A stretch of DNA of 5,899 nt from the NCBI GenBank assembly GCA_040756085.1, contig JBFMAE010000095.1:1-5899 (forward strand). The letters are read 5' to 3'. Shown in pieces: positions 1-5,707 of this stretch (within the stretch, counting starts at the first letter, position 1; each line of letters begins with the position of its first letter). The notes beneath the pieces are model-generated. The model searched no databases. It saw only the letters and a list, made by a program, of their open reading frames with translations, and was not told the DNA's origin. Source of the stretch: JBFMAE01 sp040756085 (GTDB lineage Bacteria; Desulfobacterota; BSN033; UBA1163). A program made the position numbers and the translations under genes.

Positions 1-1
1 T

Positions 2-1477
2 GATGCTGATACAAAGGGACCCCTTCGTGAAATCCATCGAAGGGTGGGAACAACAATCTTCTTTGAATCTTCAGGTGGCCAAGCGGATAAATTAGGCCAT
101 CTTCCCGAGCTTCGATTCGCGCTGGGTGAGCCTGAGATAGACACTACCTCCATCGATAATGCGGCTATGGCCTTAGAAGCGAAATCTTTTTTTATCCGAA
201 GAGTCGGCTCAGACGGATTTCAAATTCGCCATCAACCAACGCTGAAAAAAGTCGTTAATGACCGCAGGGCATCACTCGATTATGAGACAGAGATCAAACC
301 TGAGATGCGTAAGTTAGTAAAAAGAGAGTTTGAGCGAGGGGCAAGTATTCCTATTATTTTCTTTCCTGGGGATGGCGCTGCGGTTCAAGATTCGCCAAAA
401 CTTACACTAATCGTTATGGATCCAGAGCTTGAATGGACCGCAGCGTGGCCGGTACGTCAACAATTAGCGGAATGGACCAAGCAACATGGAAAATCTCCTC
501 GGCTTTATCCGGGCGCACTCATATGGTGTCTAAGAAAACAAGGGAGAGACTTACGAAACAAGGCCGAGTTGCTCATTGCTTGGCAAAAAGTATCGTCTGA
601 GGTGGCACAAGGTACCTTAGGAACAGATTTTGACAAGGCAGATCGCTCGGACATTCAAGCTAAGGTCAAAGGGGCAGAGGATGACGTTAAAGATGAGGTC
701 TGGGGTGAATATCGTTTCGTGATCATTGCCGATAATAAGGAACCAGATGGCCTCCAGGCCATAGATTTAGGTGCAGGCCACGCAAGTGCCGCGGAAACTC
801 TCTGCGGAAGAGTGATTACGGCACTAAAATCTAAAGCTCTACTTAACGAGTCGGTGGGTGCTGGATACATTGATAGGAACTGGCCACCGGCATTAAAGGA
901 TTCTGGTGCATGGCCGCTTGCGAGTTTAAGGCAGAGTTTTCTTAATGGAGCACTAACACGCCTTTTAGATCCAGATGTGGTTTTACGAAACAAAACTGTT
1001 GAATTTGTGGGCAGGGGTGACTTTGGCCTTGCTTCGGGACAAAAACCAGATGGCACGTTTGATCGGGTCTGGTTTGAGGAACAAATTTCTTCAGATGAGG
1101 TATCTTTCGATGCAGGTGTTTTTCTATTAAAAAAGGCTAAAGGGAAAGCTCTTAAGGTCGGGGTGGAACTGGAGCCTGGAGTTGTGGTTGGCCCGGGCCT
1201 TCAAGAAGAGCCCGAGGAGATCAAGAAACTGGAAAAGAGGGAAGAACCAACACCCGGCATTCAAACAAGAACACTCCGTTTAGTTGGCACTGTACCCCCT
1301 GAAATTTGGAACCGATTGGGGACCAAGATTATCCCCAAACTCAAATCAGGTTCCGATCTCAAGATTGGAGTGGATTTTTCAGTTACCGTAAATGCTGATT
1401 CAGTGCGAAGCATTGAATCCGACCTCCGCCAAATCCTTGAAGATTTAGGACTCAAAGGTAAAATCAATATCGAGTAA
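2..1477 (+). CDS. DUF499-type ATPase, C-terminal part (5' end outside window)
   Basis: The frame is open from base 2 to the TAA at 1475-1477, giving 491 residues. The GTG at 44 is only an internal valine, and no start is visible. The stretch FFESSGGQ at residues 20-27, followed by a leucine/alanine-rich segment ending ALEAKSFFIRR and then QPTLKKVV, is how I recognise the part of DUF499 proteins (large P-loop ATPases of about 1000 residues) that lies after the nucleotide-binding region. The Walker motifs would be upstream and are not seen. A charged linker rich in Glu and Lys (about residues 400-420) leads to a small C-terminal domain at about 424-491 containing VPPEIWNRLGTKIIPKL, a tail found on members of this group. 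From family knowledge, such proteins sit beside DNA methylases, helicases or nucleases in restriction-like defence clusters; their biochemical role is unsettled. The decayed gene at 1525 follows on the same strand. The family call is good but from memory; the defence role is inference. Confidence 0.72.
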   Translation, partial: DADTKGPLREIHRRVGTTIFFESSGGQADKLGHLPELRFALGEPEIDTTSIDNAAMALEAKSFFIRRVGSDGFQIRHQPTLKKVVNDRRASLDYETEIKPEMRKLVKREFERGASIPIIFFPGDGAAVQDSPKLTLIVMDPELEWTAAWPVRQQLAEWTKQHGKSPRLYPGALIWCLRKQGRDLRNKAELLIAWQKVSSEVAQGTLGTDFDKADRSDIQAKVKGAEDDVKDEVWGEYRFVIIADNKEPDGLQAIDLGAGHASAAETLCGRVITALKSKALLNESVGAGYIDRNWPPALKDSGAWPLASLRQSFLNGALTRLLDPDVVLRNKTVEFVGRGDFGLASGQKPDGTFDRVWFEEQISSDEVSFDAGVFLLKKAKGKALKVGVELEPGVVVGPGLQEEPEEIKKLEKREEPTPGIQTRTLRLVGTVPPEIWNRLGTKIIPKLKSGSDLKIGVDFSVTVNADSVRSIESDLRQILEDLGLKGKINIE

Positions 1478-1513
1478 GAGGAAGTTTCAGATGATTAATT
1501 AAATATTTGCTCT

Positions 1514-1519
1514 GGGAGG
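1514..1519 (+). promoter_or_regulatory. Ribosome binding site in front of an ATA codon
   Basis: GGGAGG is a strong Shine-Dalgarno sequence lying 36 bases after the stop of the DUF499-type gene. Five bases downstream, where a start codon should be, the sequence is ATA (1525-1527), in frame with the protein-like reading that follows. This suggests the original start was ATG and has mutated. The TTG at 1507 lies upstream of the Shine-Dalgarno and so is not a credible start. Confidence 0.55.
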
Positions 1520-1524
1520 TAAGT

Positions 1525-1815
1525 ATACGTCACACATTTAGTTTTCCCGAGGGTATTCGGGGAGTGCTTAAAAACCACATTGAGAAAGCTGTGTCGGGAA
1601 TTGATATGAAAAGATACCTTCAGGAGCCTGCATATACCGCCGCCTTAGCAAGGAGCCTAGAAGGGGCTGTTTATAAGGGGGAAGACGGATAGGTAAAGAT
1701 TGAATCAACGATTGTCAGTGATAGAGGACCTCATTCAGCCGAAAAAAGATTCGAGAGGGGGACGTGGTTGACAGAGTTGAATTATTCGAAAATCGAGTTT
1801 AGGTATCATCCATAA
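1525..1815 (+). pseudogene. Decayed gene downstream of the DUF499-type ATPase (lost start, in-frame TAG)
   Basis: Read from the ATA at 1525, the frame gives about 55 residues beginning RHTFSFPEGIRGVLKNHIE and including EPAYTAALARSLEGAVY. It meets TAG at 1690-1692, then stays open for 40 more residues (VKIESTIVSDRGPHSAEKRF, then a less protein-like tail) to TAA at 1813-1815. Sequence on both sides of the TAG reads as one continuous protein, so the TAG looks like a point mutation (TGG or CAG to TAG) rather than a true end. I recall the pattern of LEG followed by a 'DRG..SAE' segment from N-terminal parts of uncharacterised proteins encoded beside DUF499 ATPases, but cannot name a family. The match seems to fade after about 1770, so the 3' part was probably lost at a junction. 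It follows the ATPase on the same strand and was probably co-transcribed with it. Alternative: a short expressed peptide ending at 1692, which I consider less likely. Confidence 0.55.
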
Positions 1816-1822
1816 AAAAGTG

Positions 1823-1880
1823 GGCCTAATCAAAGGCTAAATGCAGAACTTAGAGGATTCGAGAACTGGTGGATTAGGCC
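1823..1880. repeat. 9-bp inverted repeat at the convergent junction
   Basis: GGCCTAATC at 1823-1831 is perfectly complementary to GATTAGGCC at 1872-1880, with a 40-base spacer. The right arm covers the TAA stop (1876-1874) of the minus-strand dehydrogenase. The left arm starts 8 bases after the last stop of the decayed plus-strand gene. There is no adjacent T-run, so a classical terminator is not clear. It could act as a weak bidirectional terminator, mark a rearrangement junction, or be chance. Confidence 0.4.
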
Positions 1881-3202
1881 TTAACGATTTTTTTCTTCCA
1901 TTGTTTCATATTTTTTGTCACATTTCGAGTATCGATGATCAGGGGCGCATGCTTAACAATCCATTGATAATCAATGTGACTGTGATCTGTGACCACCACG
2001 ACGACATCCATCCGGTGAAGCAACTTCTTTGTGAGAGGAGAGGACTTTAACTTAAAATGGTATTTTCTAAAGGGAGGGAGCAATGGGATATGGGAATCGT
2101 GATAGAAAATGGTTGCTCCCTTTTTCCGTAGAAGATCCATGATGGCCAGGGCAGGGGATTCCCTGGCATCGTCCACATCCTTTTTATAGGCCACGCCCAG
2201 GATCAAGATTTTTGCCCCTTTGATACTCTTCCCCCTTTCATTCAAGGCATCCAGAGTCTTGGAAACCACATAATAAGGGATAGAGACATTAATCTCCCCG
2301 GCTAACTGAATGAACTTTGTTGTAAAATCGTACTCCCGGGCCTTCCAGGAGAGATAGAAGGGATCGATAGGGATGCAGTGCCCTCCCATTCCAGGTCCGG
2401 GATAGAAAGGTGAAAATCCAAAGGGTTTGGTACTTGCCGCTTCGATGACTTCCCAAATGTCGATCTCCATTCGATCGGCCAGCATTTTCAATTCGTTCAC
2501 CAGAGCAATATTCACACTTCGATAGATATTTTCAAGAAGCTTTGTCAATTCAGCAATCCGGGGAGATGAGACAGGGACGACCTTCTGAATAATTTGGCGA
2601 TAAAGAGAGACAGCTACTTTCTGGCAGGAGGGAGTGACTCCAGATACCACCTTCGGGATCTGATGAGTGGTAAATCGTTTATTTCCCGGATCCTCCCTCT
2701 CCGGAGAGTAGGCAAGGGAAAAATCTTTTCCTATTTTCAAGCCGGTGGATGATAACTTGGGAAGAATCAATTCTTCAGTGGTGCCCGGGTAACTGGTGCT
2801 TTCCAGGACGACCAATTGCCCTTTCCTTAGATGTTCGCGGATCGATTCGGTCGTCTTTTCTATATACTGGAGATCGGGTTCCATCTTTTCGGTCAGCGGA
2901 GTGGGCACGCAGATCAGGATACAATCTGGTTCGATAAGACGGGAAAAATCGTCGGTCACATCTAAGAGGCCACTCCGGACCCATTGGGAAATGCGGGAGG
3001 AAGGGATGGATTTCAAATAGCTTTTCCCTTTCTTCAGCGTCGTTACTTTTTTTGAATCCACATCAAACCCCAGGACTCGAAAACCTTCTTCACAAAATCT
3101 TAGGACCAGAGGAAGGCCAACGTATCCCATACCGATGATACCCACCGAGGCCTTTTTTTGAAGAATCTTTTGAATGAGTTGATTCATGTTGTTCGCTTTC
3201 AT
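1874..3202 (-). CDS. wbpA: UDP-N-acetylglucosamine 6-dehydrogenase (WbpA-type nucleotide-sugar dehydrogenase)
   Basis: This cytosolic NAD+-dependent enzyme of 442 residues should oxidise C6 of a UDP-HexNAc twice to give the uronic acid, an early step in making O-antigen or capsule sugars. The N-terminal Rossmann domain has GMGYVG at residues 24-29 and an acidic residue (D47) closing the second strand. The central helical domain carries ELTKLLEN with K221 and N225, the catalytic Lys/Asn pair of the family. The catalytic cysteine is C276 in GMGGHCIPIDPFYL. This motif, followed by WKAREY and LAGEIN, is the WbpA form rather than the GDP-mannose or UDP-glucose dehydrogenase form. The C-terminal UDP-binding domain contains LGVAYKKDVDDARESP (335-350). 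Length is normal and all key residues are present. The start is ATG at 3202, with AGAGGA (3211-3206) just upstream; a second ATG at 3187 lacks a nearby ribosome site. It follows the aminotransferase gene on the same strand after an 88-base gap holding a palindromic repeat. A substrate other than UDP-GlcNAc, such as UDP-GalNAc, is possible. Confidence 0.9.
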   Translation of the reverse strand: MKANNMNQLIQKILQKKASVGIIGMGYVGLPLVLRFCEEGFRVLGFDVDSKKVTTLKKGKSYLKSIPSSRISQWVRSGLLDVTDDFSRLIEPDCILICVPTPLTEKMEPDLQYIEKTTESIREHLRKGQLVVLESTSYPGTTEELILPKLSSTGLKIGKDFSLAYSPEREDPGNKRFTTHQIPKVVSGVTPSCQKVAVSLYRQIIQKVVPVSSPRIAELTKLLENIYRSVNIALVNELKMLADRMEIDIWEVIEAASTKPFGFSPFYPGPGMGGHCIPIDPFYLSWKAREYDFTTKFIQLAGEINVSIPYYVVSKTLDALNERGKSIKGAKILILGVAYKKDVDDARESPALAIMDLLRKKGATIFYHDSHIPLLPPFRKYHFKLKSSPLTKKLLHRMDVVVVVTDHSHIDYQWIVKHAPLIIDTRNVTKNMKQWKKKIVKA

Positions 3203-3214
3203 AAATCCTCTTTC

Positions 3215-3314
3215 TGGAATAATGGAATACCGGAATAATGGGAAAAAGAATAGTTTTCCTAAAAAATTTCTTTACCACCCCAGTGTTCCATCATTCCAAC
3301 ATTCCATGATTCCG
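3215..3314. repeat. Imperfect palindrome of TGGAATnn octamers (copy 1)
   Basis: The left arm is a run of octamers in exact 8-base register: TGGAATAA (3215), TGGAATAC (3223), CGGAATAA (3231) and TGGG (3239). The right arm is the complementary series, also in 8-base register: CCACCCCA (3275), GTGTTCCA (3283), TCATTCCA (3291), ACATTCCA (3299) and TGATTCCG (3307). Folded, the arms pair over roughly three and a half octamers with mismatches mainly at the variable nn positions. The ~28-base loop region contains a small GGAAAA/TTTTCC hairpin (3241-3259). It lies between the two sugar genes and runs into the 3' end of the aminotransferase gene. The copy at 5618-5693 has the same architecture. In the mRNA the hairpin would sit directly upstream of the dehydrogenase ribosome site. 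Confidence 0.8.
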
Positions 3315-4448
3315 ATAGAACGCCTTAATTCGATCCACCACCGCCACCTGTTGGTCTTCGGTCAACTCCGGATAAATCGGTAAGGCAAGGACCTCTCCAG
3401 CCGCCTTCTCAGAGGCTGGAAAATCTCCGTGACGATGTTTCAGAAAGGAGTAACATTCCTGTAAATGGAGAGGCACGGGGTAATAGACCTCCGTCCCAAT
3501 CCCTTCCTCCATCAGAAACTGTCTCAGTTCGTCCCTTCTTGGAACACGGATCACATACTGATGAAAGATATGACGATTTCCATATTGAATCGTAGGGAGC
3601 CGAAAGCCAGGGACAGAAGGAAGGAGGTCCTGAAATAACGATTGATAACGTACGGCTTTCCTCTGCCTTTCAGCAGTCCATCTCTCCAGGTGTTTGAACT
3701 TCGTGAGAAGGATGGCTGCCTGAATCGTATCAAGCCGGCTATTAATTCCAATCCATTTATGGAAATATTTCGGTTGACTTCCATGGACTCTCAGGATCCG
3801 AATATTTTCAGCCCAGTGGGGATTGTCAGTCACCACTATCCCCGCATCTCCAAAGGCCCCAAGGTTTTTTGTGGGAAAAAAGGAAAAGCATCCGAGATCT
3901 CCCATCTGTCCGGCCCTCCGCCCATCCTCATCGGGGTGAGGCTTGTATTCAGCTCCCAGGGCCTGCGCGGCATCTTCGATCACAAAGAGTTGCTTTGTTT
4001 TTGCAATGTGAAGAAGAGGATCCATATCTGCGCACTGACCATAGAGATGGACGGGGATGACCGCTTTCGTTTTCGGTGTGATCTTCTCCTCAATCTTGGA
4101 GGGATCGATATTGTAGGACTCTGGATCGATATCCACAAAAACAGGAATCGCTCCGATACGGGAGACAACCCCTGCCGTGGCAAAGAAAGTAAAGGGGGGG
4201 AGGATGACCTCATCTCCTGCCCCGATTCCTAAAGTCATCAATGATAAGAGGAGAGCATCCGATCCGGAAGCGACACCGACGGCATACCGGGTCTGGCAAT
4301 ATCGGGCGATGGTTTGCTCCAGGGCCTCTACTTGAGATCCTAAGATGAATTGTTGGGTCTTAAATACTTCATCCAGAGCAGATTTGATTTCCTTTTCTAT
4401 GGTGGTGAACTGGGAAGTTAAGTCAAAAAAGGGAACTTTCATCTTCAT
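3291..4448 (-). CDS. DegT/DnrJ/EryC1/StrS-family sugar aminotransferase (WbpE-like)
   Basis: This PLP-dependent enzyme transfers an amino group, usually from glutamate, to a keto-sugar nucleotide. Counted from ATG at 4448 it has 385 residues, normal for the family. Visible motifs are the N-terminal PFFDL, the cofactor phosphate-binding GSDAL (62-66), the region PVHLYGQCADMD, the pyridine-binding IEDAAQ (D159 and Q162), and the internal-aldimine lysine K194 in SFFPTKNLGAFGDAG. RLDTIQAAIL follows, then the C-terminal small domain with HIFHQYVIR and YYPVPLHLQ. The CADMD and FFPTKNLG forms resemble WbpE, which aminates UDP-2-acetamido-3-keto-glucuronate, and the WbpA-type dehydrogenase downstream fits that use; QdtB- or DesV-like roles cannot be excluded. 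Starts are TTG at 4451 and ATG at 4448 and 4442, with AAAGGA at 4465-4460; I prefer ATG 4448. The last six residues (NHGMLE) and the TGA stop are encoded inside the TGGAATnn repeat, so the native C-terminus may have been altered. Confidence 0.88.
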   Translation of the reverse strand: MKMKVPFFDLTSQFTTIEKEIKSALDEVFKTQQFILGSQVEALEQTIARYCQTRYAVGVASGSDALLLSLMTLGIGAGDEVILPPFTFFATAGVVSRIGAIPVFVDIDPESYNIDPSKIEEKITPKTKAVIPVHLYGQCADMDPLLHIAKTKQLFVIEDAAQALGAEYKPHPDEDGRRAGQMGDLGCFSFFPTKNLGAFGDAGIVVTDNPHWAENIRILRVHGSQPKYFHKWIGINSRLDTIQAAILLTKFKHLERWTAERQRKAVRYQSLFQDLLPSVPGFRLPTIQYGNRHIFHQYVIRVPRRDELRQFLMEEGIGTEVYYPVPLHLQECYSFLKHRHGDFPASEKAAGEVLALPIYPELTEDQQVAVVDRIKAFYRNHGMLE

Positions 4449-4459
4449 CAAATAATTTT

Positions 4460-4465
4460 TCCTTT
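4460..4465 (-). promoter_or_regulatory. Ribosome binding site of the aminotransferase gene
   Basis: On the minus strand AAAGGA is followed by 8 bases to TTG (4451) or 11 bases to ATG (4448). The spacing favours TTG slightly and the codon favours ATG, which leaves a one-residue ambiguity. The sequence between this site and the trmJ remnant at 4645 is AT-rich and holds no gene I can recognise; a promoter for this two-gene unit must lie there, but I cannot place it. Confidence 0.5.
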
Positions 4466-4612
4466 CAATAAGGTAAAAACGCTGGTGCTGACTGGTAATG
4501 TGCCGGAATCCCGTCTTTTAAGCGAGGTATTAGGCATAGTATGAAATAACATTACATTGTCGGGAAGCCCTGCCCTTATTTGGGCACGGACTTCAAATTA
4601 AGATAAAAAAAA

Positions 4613-4645
4613 TTGATAGTCAAGGCCATTTTTCAAAGATATAAT
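4613..4645 (+). promoter_or_regulatory. Possible sigma-70-like promoter
   Basis: A perfect -10 hexamer TATAAT is at 4640-4645 and TTGATA, a good -35 match, is at 4613-4618. The 21-base spacing is longer than the usual 16-18, and no TG extended -10 is present. If active, it would transcribe the trmJ remnant and the nitroreductase gene. It sits at the point where trmJ-like sequence begins, so it may have been created or recruited at a junction. The AT-rich context makes chance matches likely. Confidence 0.3.
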
Positions 4646-4956
4646 ATGAATTATTTCAATCTTCGACGGCGATTTCAAAACATCCTGTCCAATTAGCTAA
4701 GGTAGAACATTTAGAGAGGATGTTTCAACACATGGAAAAAACACTCTTGAAGGTTGGGTTCTTGGATGCCAATCAACCAAAGAGAATCATGAGGGTGCTG
4801 AGACGGTTATTGGGAAGGAGCCAGATGGAAGAAAGGGAGGTCCAAATCTTTCAGGGCATATGTCAAATAGAGGGGTATTTAAGAAGAGGTGGGAAAAAAG
4901 AAGATCTTAAGGATGGAAGGGAGAAAATAAGATGTTCGAGAAATGGATGGGAATGA
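4645..4956 (+). pseudogene. trmJ: C-terminal remnant of tRNA 2'-O-methyltransferase TrmJ
   Basis: TrmJ methylates the ribose 2'-OH of residue 32 in tRNAs. Its N-terminal two-thirds is a SPOUT (trefoil-knot) domain and its C-terminus a small helical domain. Here the frame opens after the TAA at 4642-4644 and reads YELFQ, then LAKVEHLERMFQHMEKTLLK, GFLDANQPKRIMRVLRRLLG and REVQIFQGICQIEGYL. This is the typical C-terminal helical region, comparable to the E. coli ending with GF, an RLRRL helix and 'NILRGI'. The SAM-binding SPOUT core, about 160 residues, is absent: sequence before 4642 has stops in this frame and nothing TrmJ-like in the others. ATG at 4720 is preceded almost immediately by GAGAGG, too close for a good ribosome site. 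The 3' end overlaps the nitroreductase start by 25 bases in a different frame, a normal operon arrangement, implying that intact trmJ once preceded that gene. A 78-residue peptide could still be made but would not be catalytic. Confidence 0.72.
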
Positions 4957-5612
4957 TTCTATGTTCCTTTATTGCAATAAGCTTTGTAGGGGTAGGAATG
5001 GGTCAGGCTTCTATCTCACTTTCCAGACCTTCTTGGGATGGGAAGGTTTCCGTGGAGAAGGCGATTAAGGAGAGACGGACGGTTCGAGATTTTAAGGAAA
5101 GACCTCTTCCTCTCACTCACCTCTCTCAACTCTTATGGGCCGCACAGGGGATTACGGATCCAAAAGAGGGGAAACGGGCTGCTCCCTCTGGAGGTGCCCT
5201 TTATCCTCTGGATATTTACCTGATCGTCGGAGAAAAAGGGGTGGTAGGTATAGAGGCGGGTGTCTACCACTACTTACCAGAAAAACATTCCATCTCACCG
5301 ATCTCCAAAGGGGATCGCCGAAAAGAGATCGCCTCCGTTTCTTTAAGGCAGATGTGGATGGCCAGGGCTCCTGTCCTATTTATCATCACAGCTGAATATC
5401 GGAGGATTACCAGGAAATATGGTGAAAGAGGTATCCGATATGCGCTTATCGAAGTGGGCCATGTGGGTCAAAATCTATTCCTTCAGGCCGAAGCCCTTGG
5501 ATTGGGAGCAGGCATGGTTGGAGCCTTCTATGATGTGGATGTTTTAAAAGTGATGGGCGCCCCACCCCAACACGAGCCCTTATTGATTATGCCTGTAGGC
5601 TACAAGAGATAA
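4932..5612 (+). CDS. Exported SagB/nitroreductase-family FMN oxidoreductase
   Basis: The 226-residue protein starts with a probable Sec signal peptide: K4, a hydrophobic run from about residue 6 to 23, and a likely cut after GQA at 26. It is therefore predicted to act in the periplasm, or stay membrane-anchored if uncleaved. The mature part is a single nitroreductase-fold domain. RRTVRDF (48-54) is the N-terminal FMN-phosphate motif, SGGALYPLDIYLIV (86-99) is the SagB-type flavin-contact region, and GHVGQNLFLQAEALGLGAG (176-194) leads to PVGYKR at the end. The SGGALYP form matches the SagB-like dehydrogenase group, whose cyclodehydratase-linked members oxidise azolines in peptides; stand-alone exported members have unknown substrates. 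No azoline-peptide partner genes are present. Start at 4932 is supported by a purine-rich GGAAGGGAG 8-9 bases upstream; ATGs at 4947 and 4953 would shorten the signal peptide. The gene overlaps the trmJ remnant, and a palindromic repeat begins 5 bases after its stop. Confidence 0.85.
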   Translation: MFEKWMGMILCSFIAISFVGVGMGQASISLSRPSWDGKVSVEKAIKERRTVRDFKERPLPLTHLSQLLWAAQGITDPKEGKRAAPSGGALYPLDIYLIVGEKGVVGIEAGVYHYLPEKHSISPISKGDRRKEIASVSLRQMWMARAPVLFIITAEYRRITRKYGERGIRYALIEVGHVGQNLFLQAEALGLGAGMVGAFYDVDVLKVMGAPPQHEPLLIMPVGYKR

Positions 5613-5617
5613 AAAGG

Positions 5618-5693
5618 TGGAATGATGGATTACTGGAAGAGTGGAAGAATGGGTTAAAGCGTTACCCCATTCTTCCATTATTCCACTATTCCA
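5618..5693. repeat. Palindrome of TGGAATnn octamers (copy 2), long hairpin between convergent genes
   Basis: The left arm is TGGAATGA (5618), TGGATTAC (5626), TGGAAGAG (5634), TGGAAGAA (5642) and TGGGTTAA (5650). After a 4-base loop AGCG (5658-5661) the right arm runs TTACCCCA (5662), TTCTTCCA (5670), TTATTCCA (5678) and CTATTCCA (5686). Four octamers pair in exact register with about 27 of 32 positions complementary, including an uninterrupted 12 bp (TGGAAGAATGGG). It lies between the stops of the nitroreductase (5612) and slipin (5708) genes. It could serve as a bidirectional transcript end or mRNA-stabilising stem, although no T-run follows on either strand. Confidence 0.85.
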
Positions 5694-5707
5694 ATAATCT
5701 TCCCGAT

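Noticed and set aside
655..1056. Minus-strand open frame of 133 codons
   Set aside because: It lies wholly inside the DUF499-type gene in an opposite frame, is rich in Ser, Pro and Leu without recognisable motifs, and has no convincing ribosome site.
1507..1692. A 61-codon gene starting at TTG 1507
   Set aside because: The TTG lies upstream of the only good Shine-Dalgarno, and protein-like sequence continues past the TAG; a decayed gene read from 1525 fits better.
1690..1692. TAG read as pyrrolysine or another programmed readthrough
   Set aside because: No pyrrolysine genes or methylamine methyltransferase context are seen, the slipin gene uses TAG as a normal stop, and the lost start codon argues for decay.
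1841..2050. Plus-strand open frame of 69 codons beginning near the inverted repeat
   Set aside because: Nearly all of it is antisense to the dehydrogenase C-terminus, and no ribosome site precedes it.
3215..3314. CRISPR array
   Set aside because: The units are 8 bases and directly adjacent with no spacers, and they form a single palindrome.
3642..4232. Plus-strand open frame of 196 codons
   Set aside because: It is antisense to the aminotransferase, which carries all the family motifs; the opposite reading shows no domain or protein-like pattern.
4571..4586. Small hairpin TGCCC/GGGCA with a 6-base loop as a terminator
   Set aside because: Only 5 bp, no T-run directly after it on either strand, and no gene ends nearby on the plus strand.
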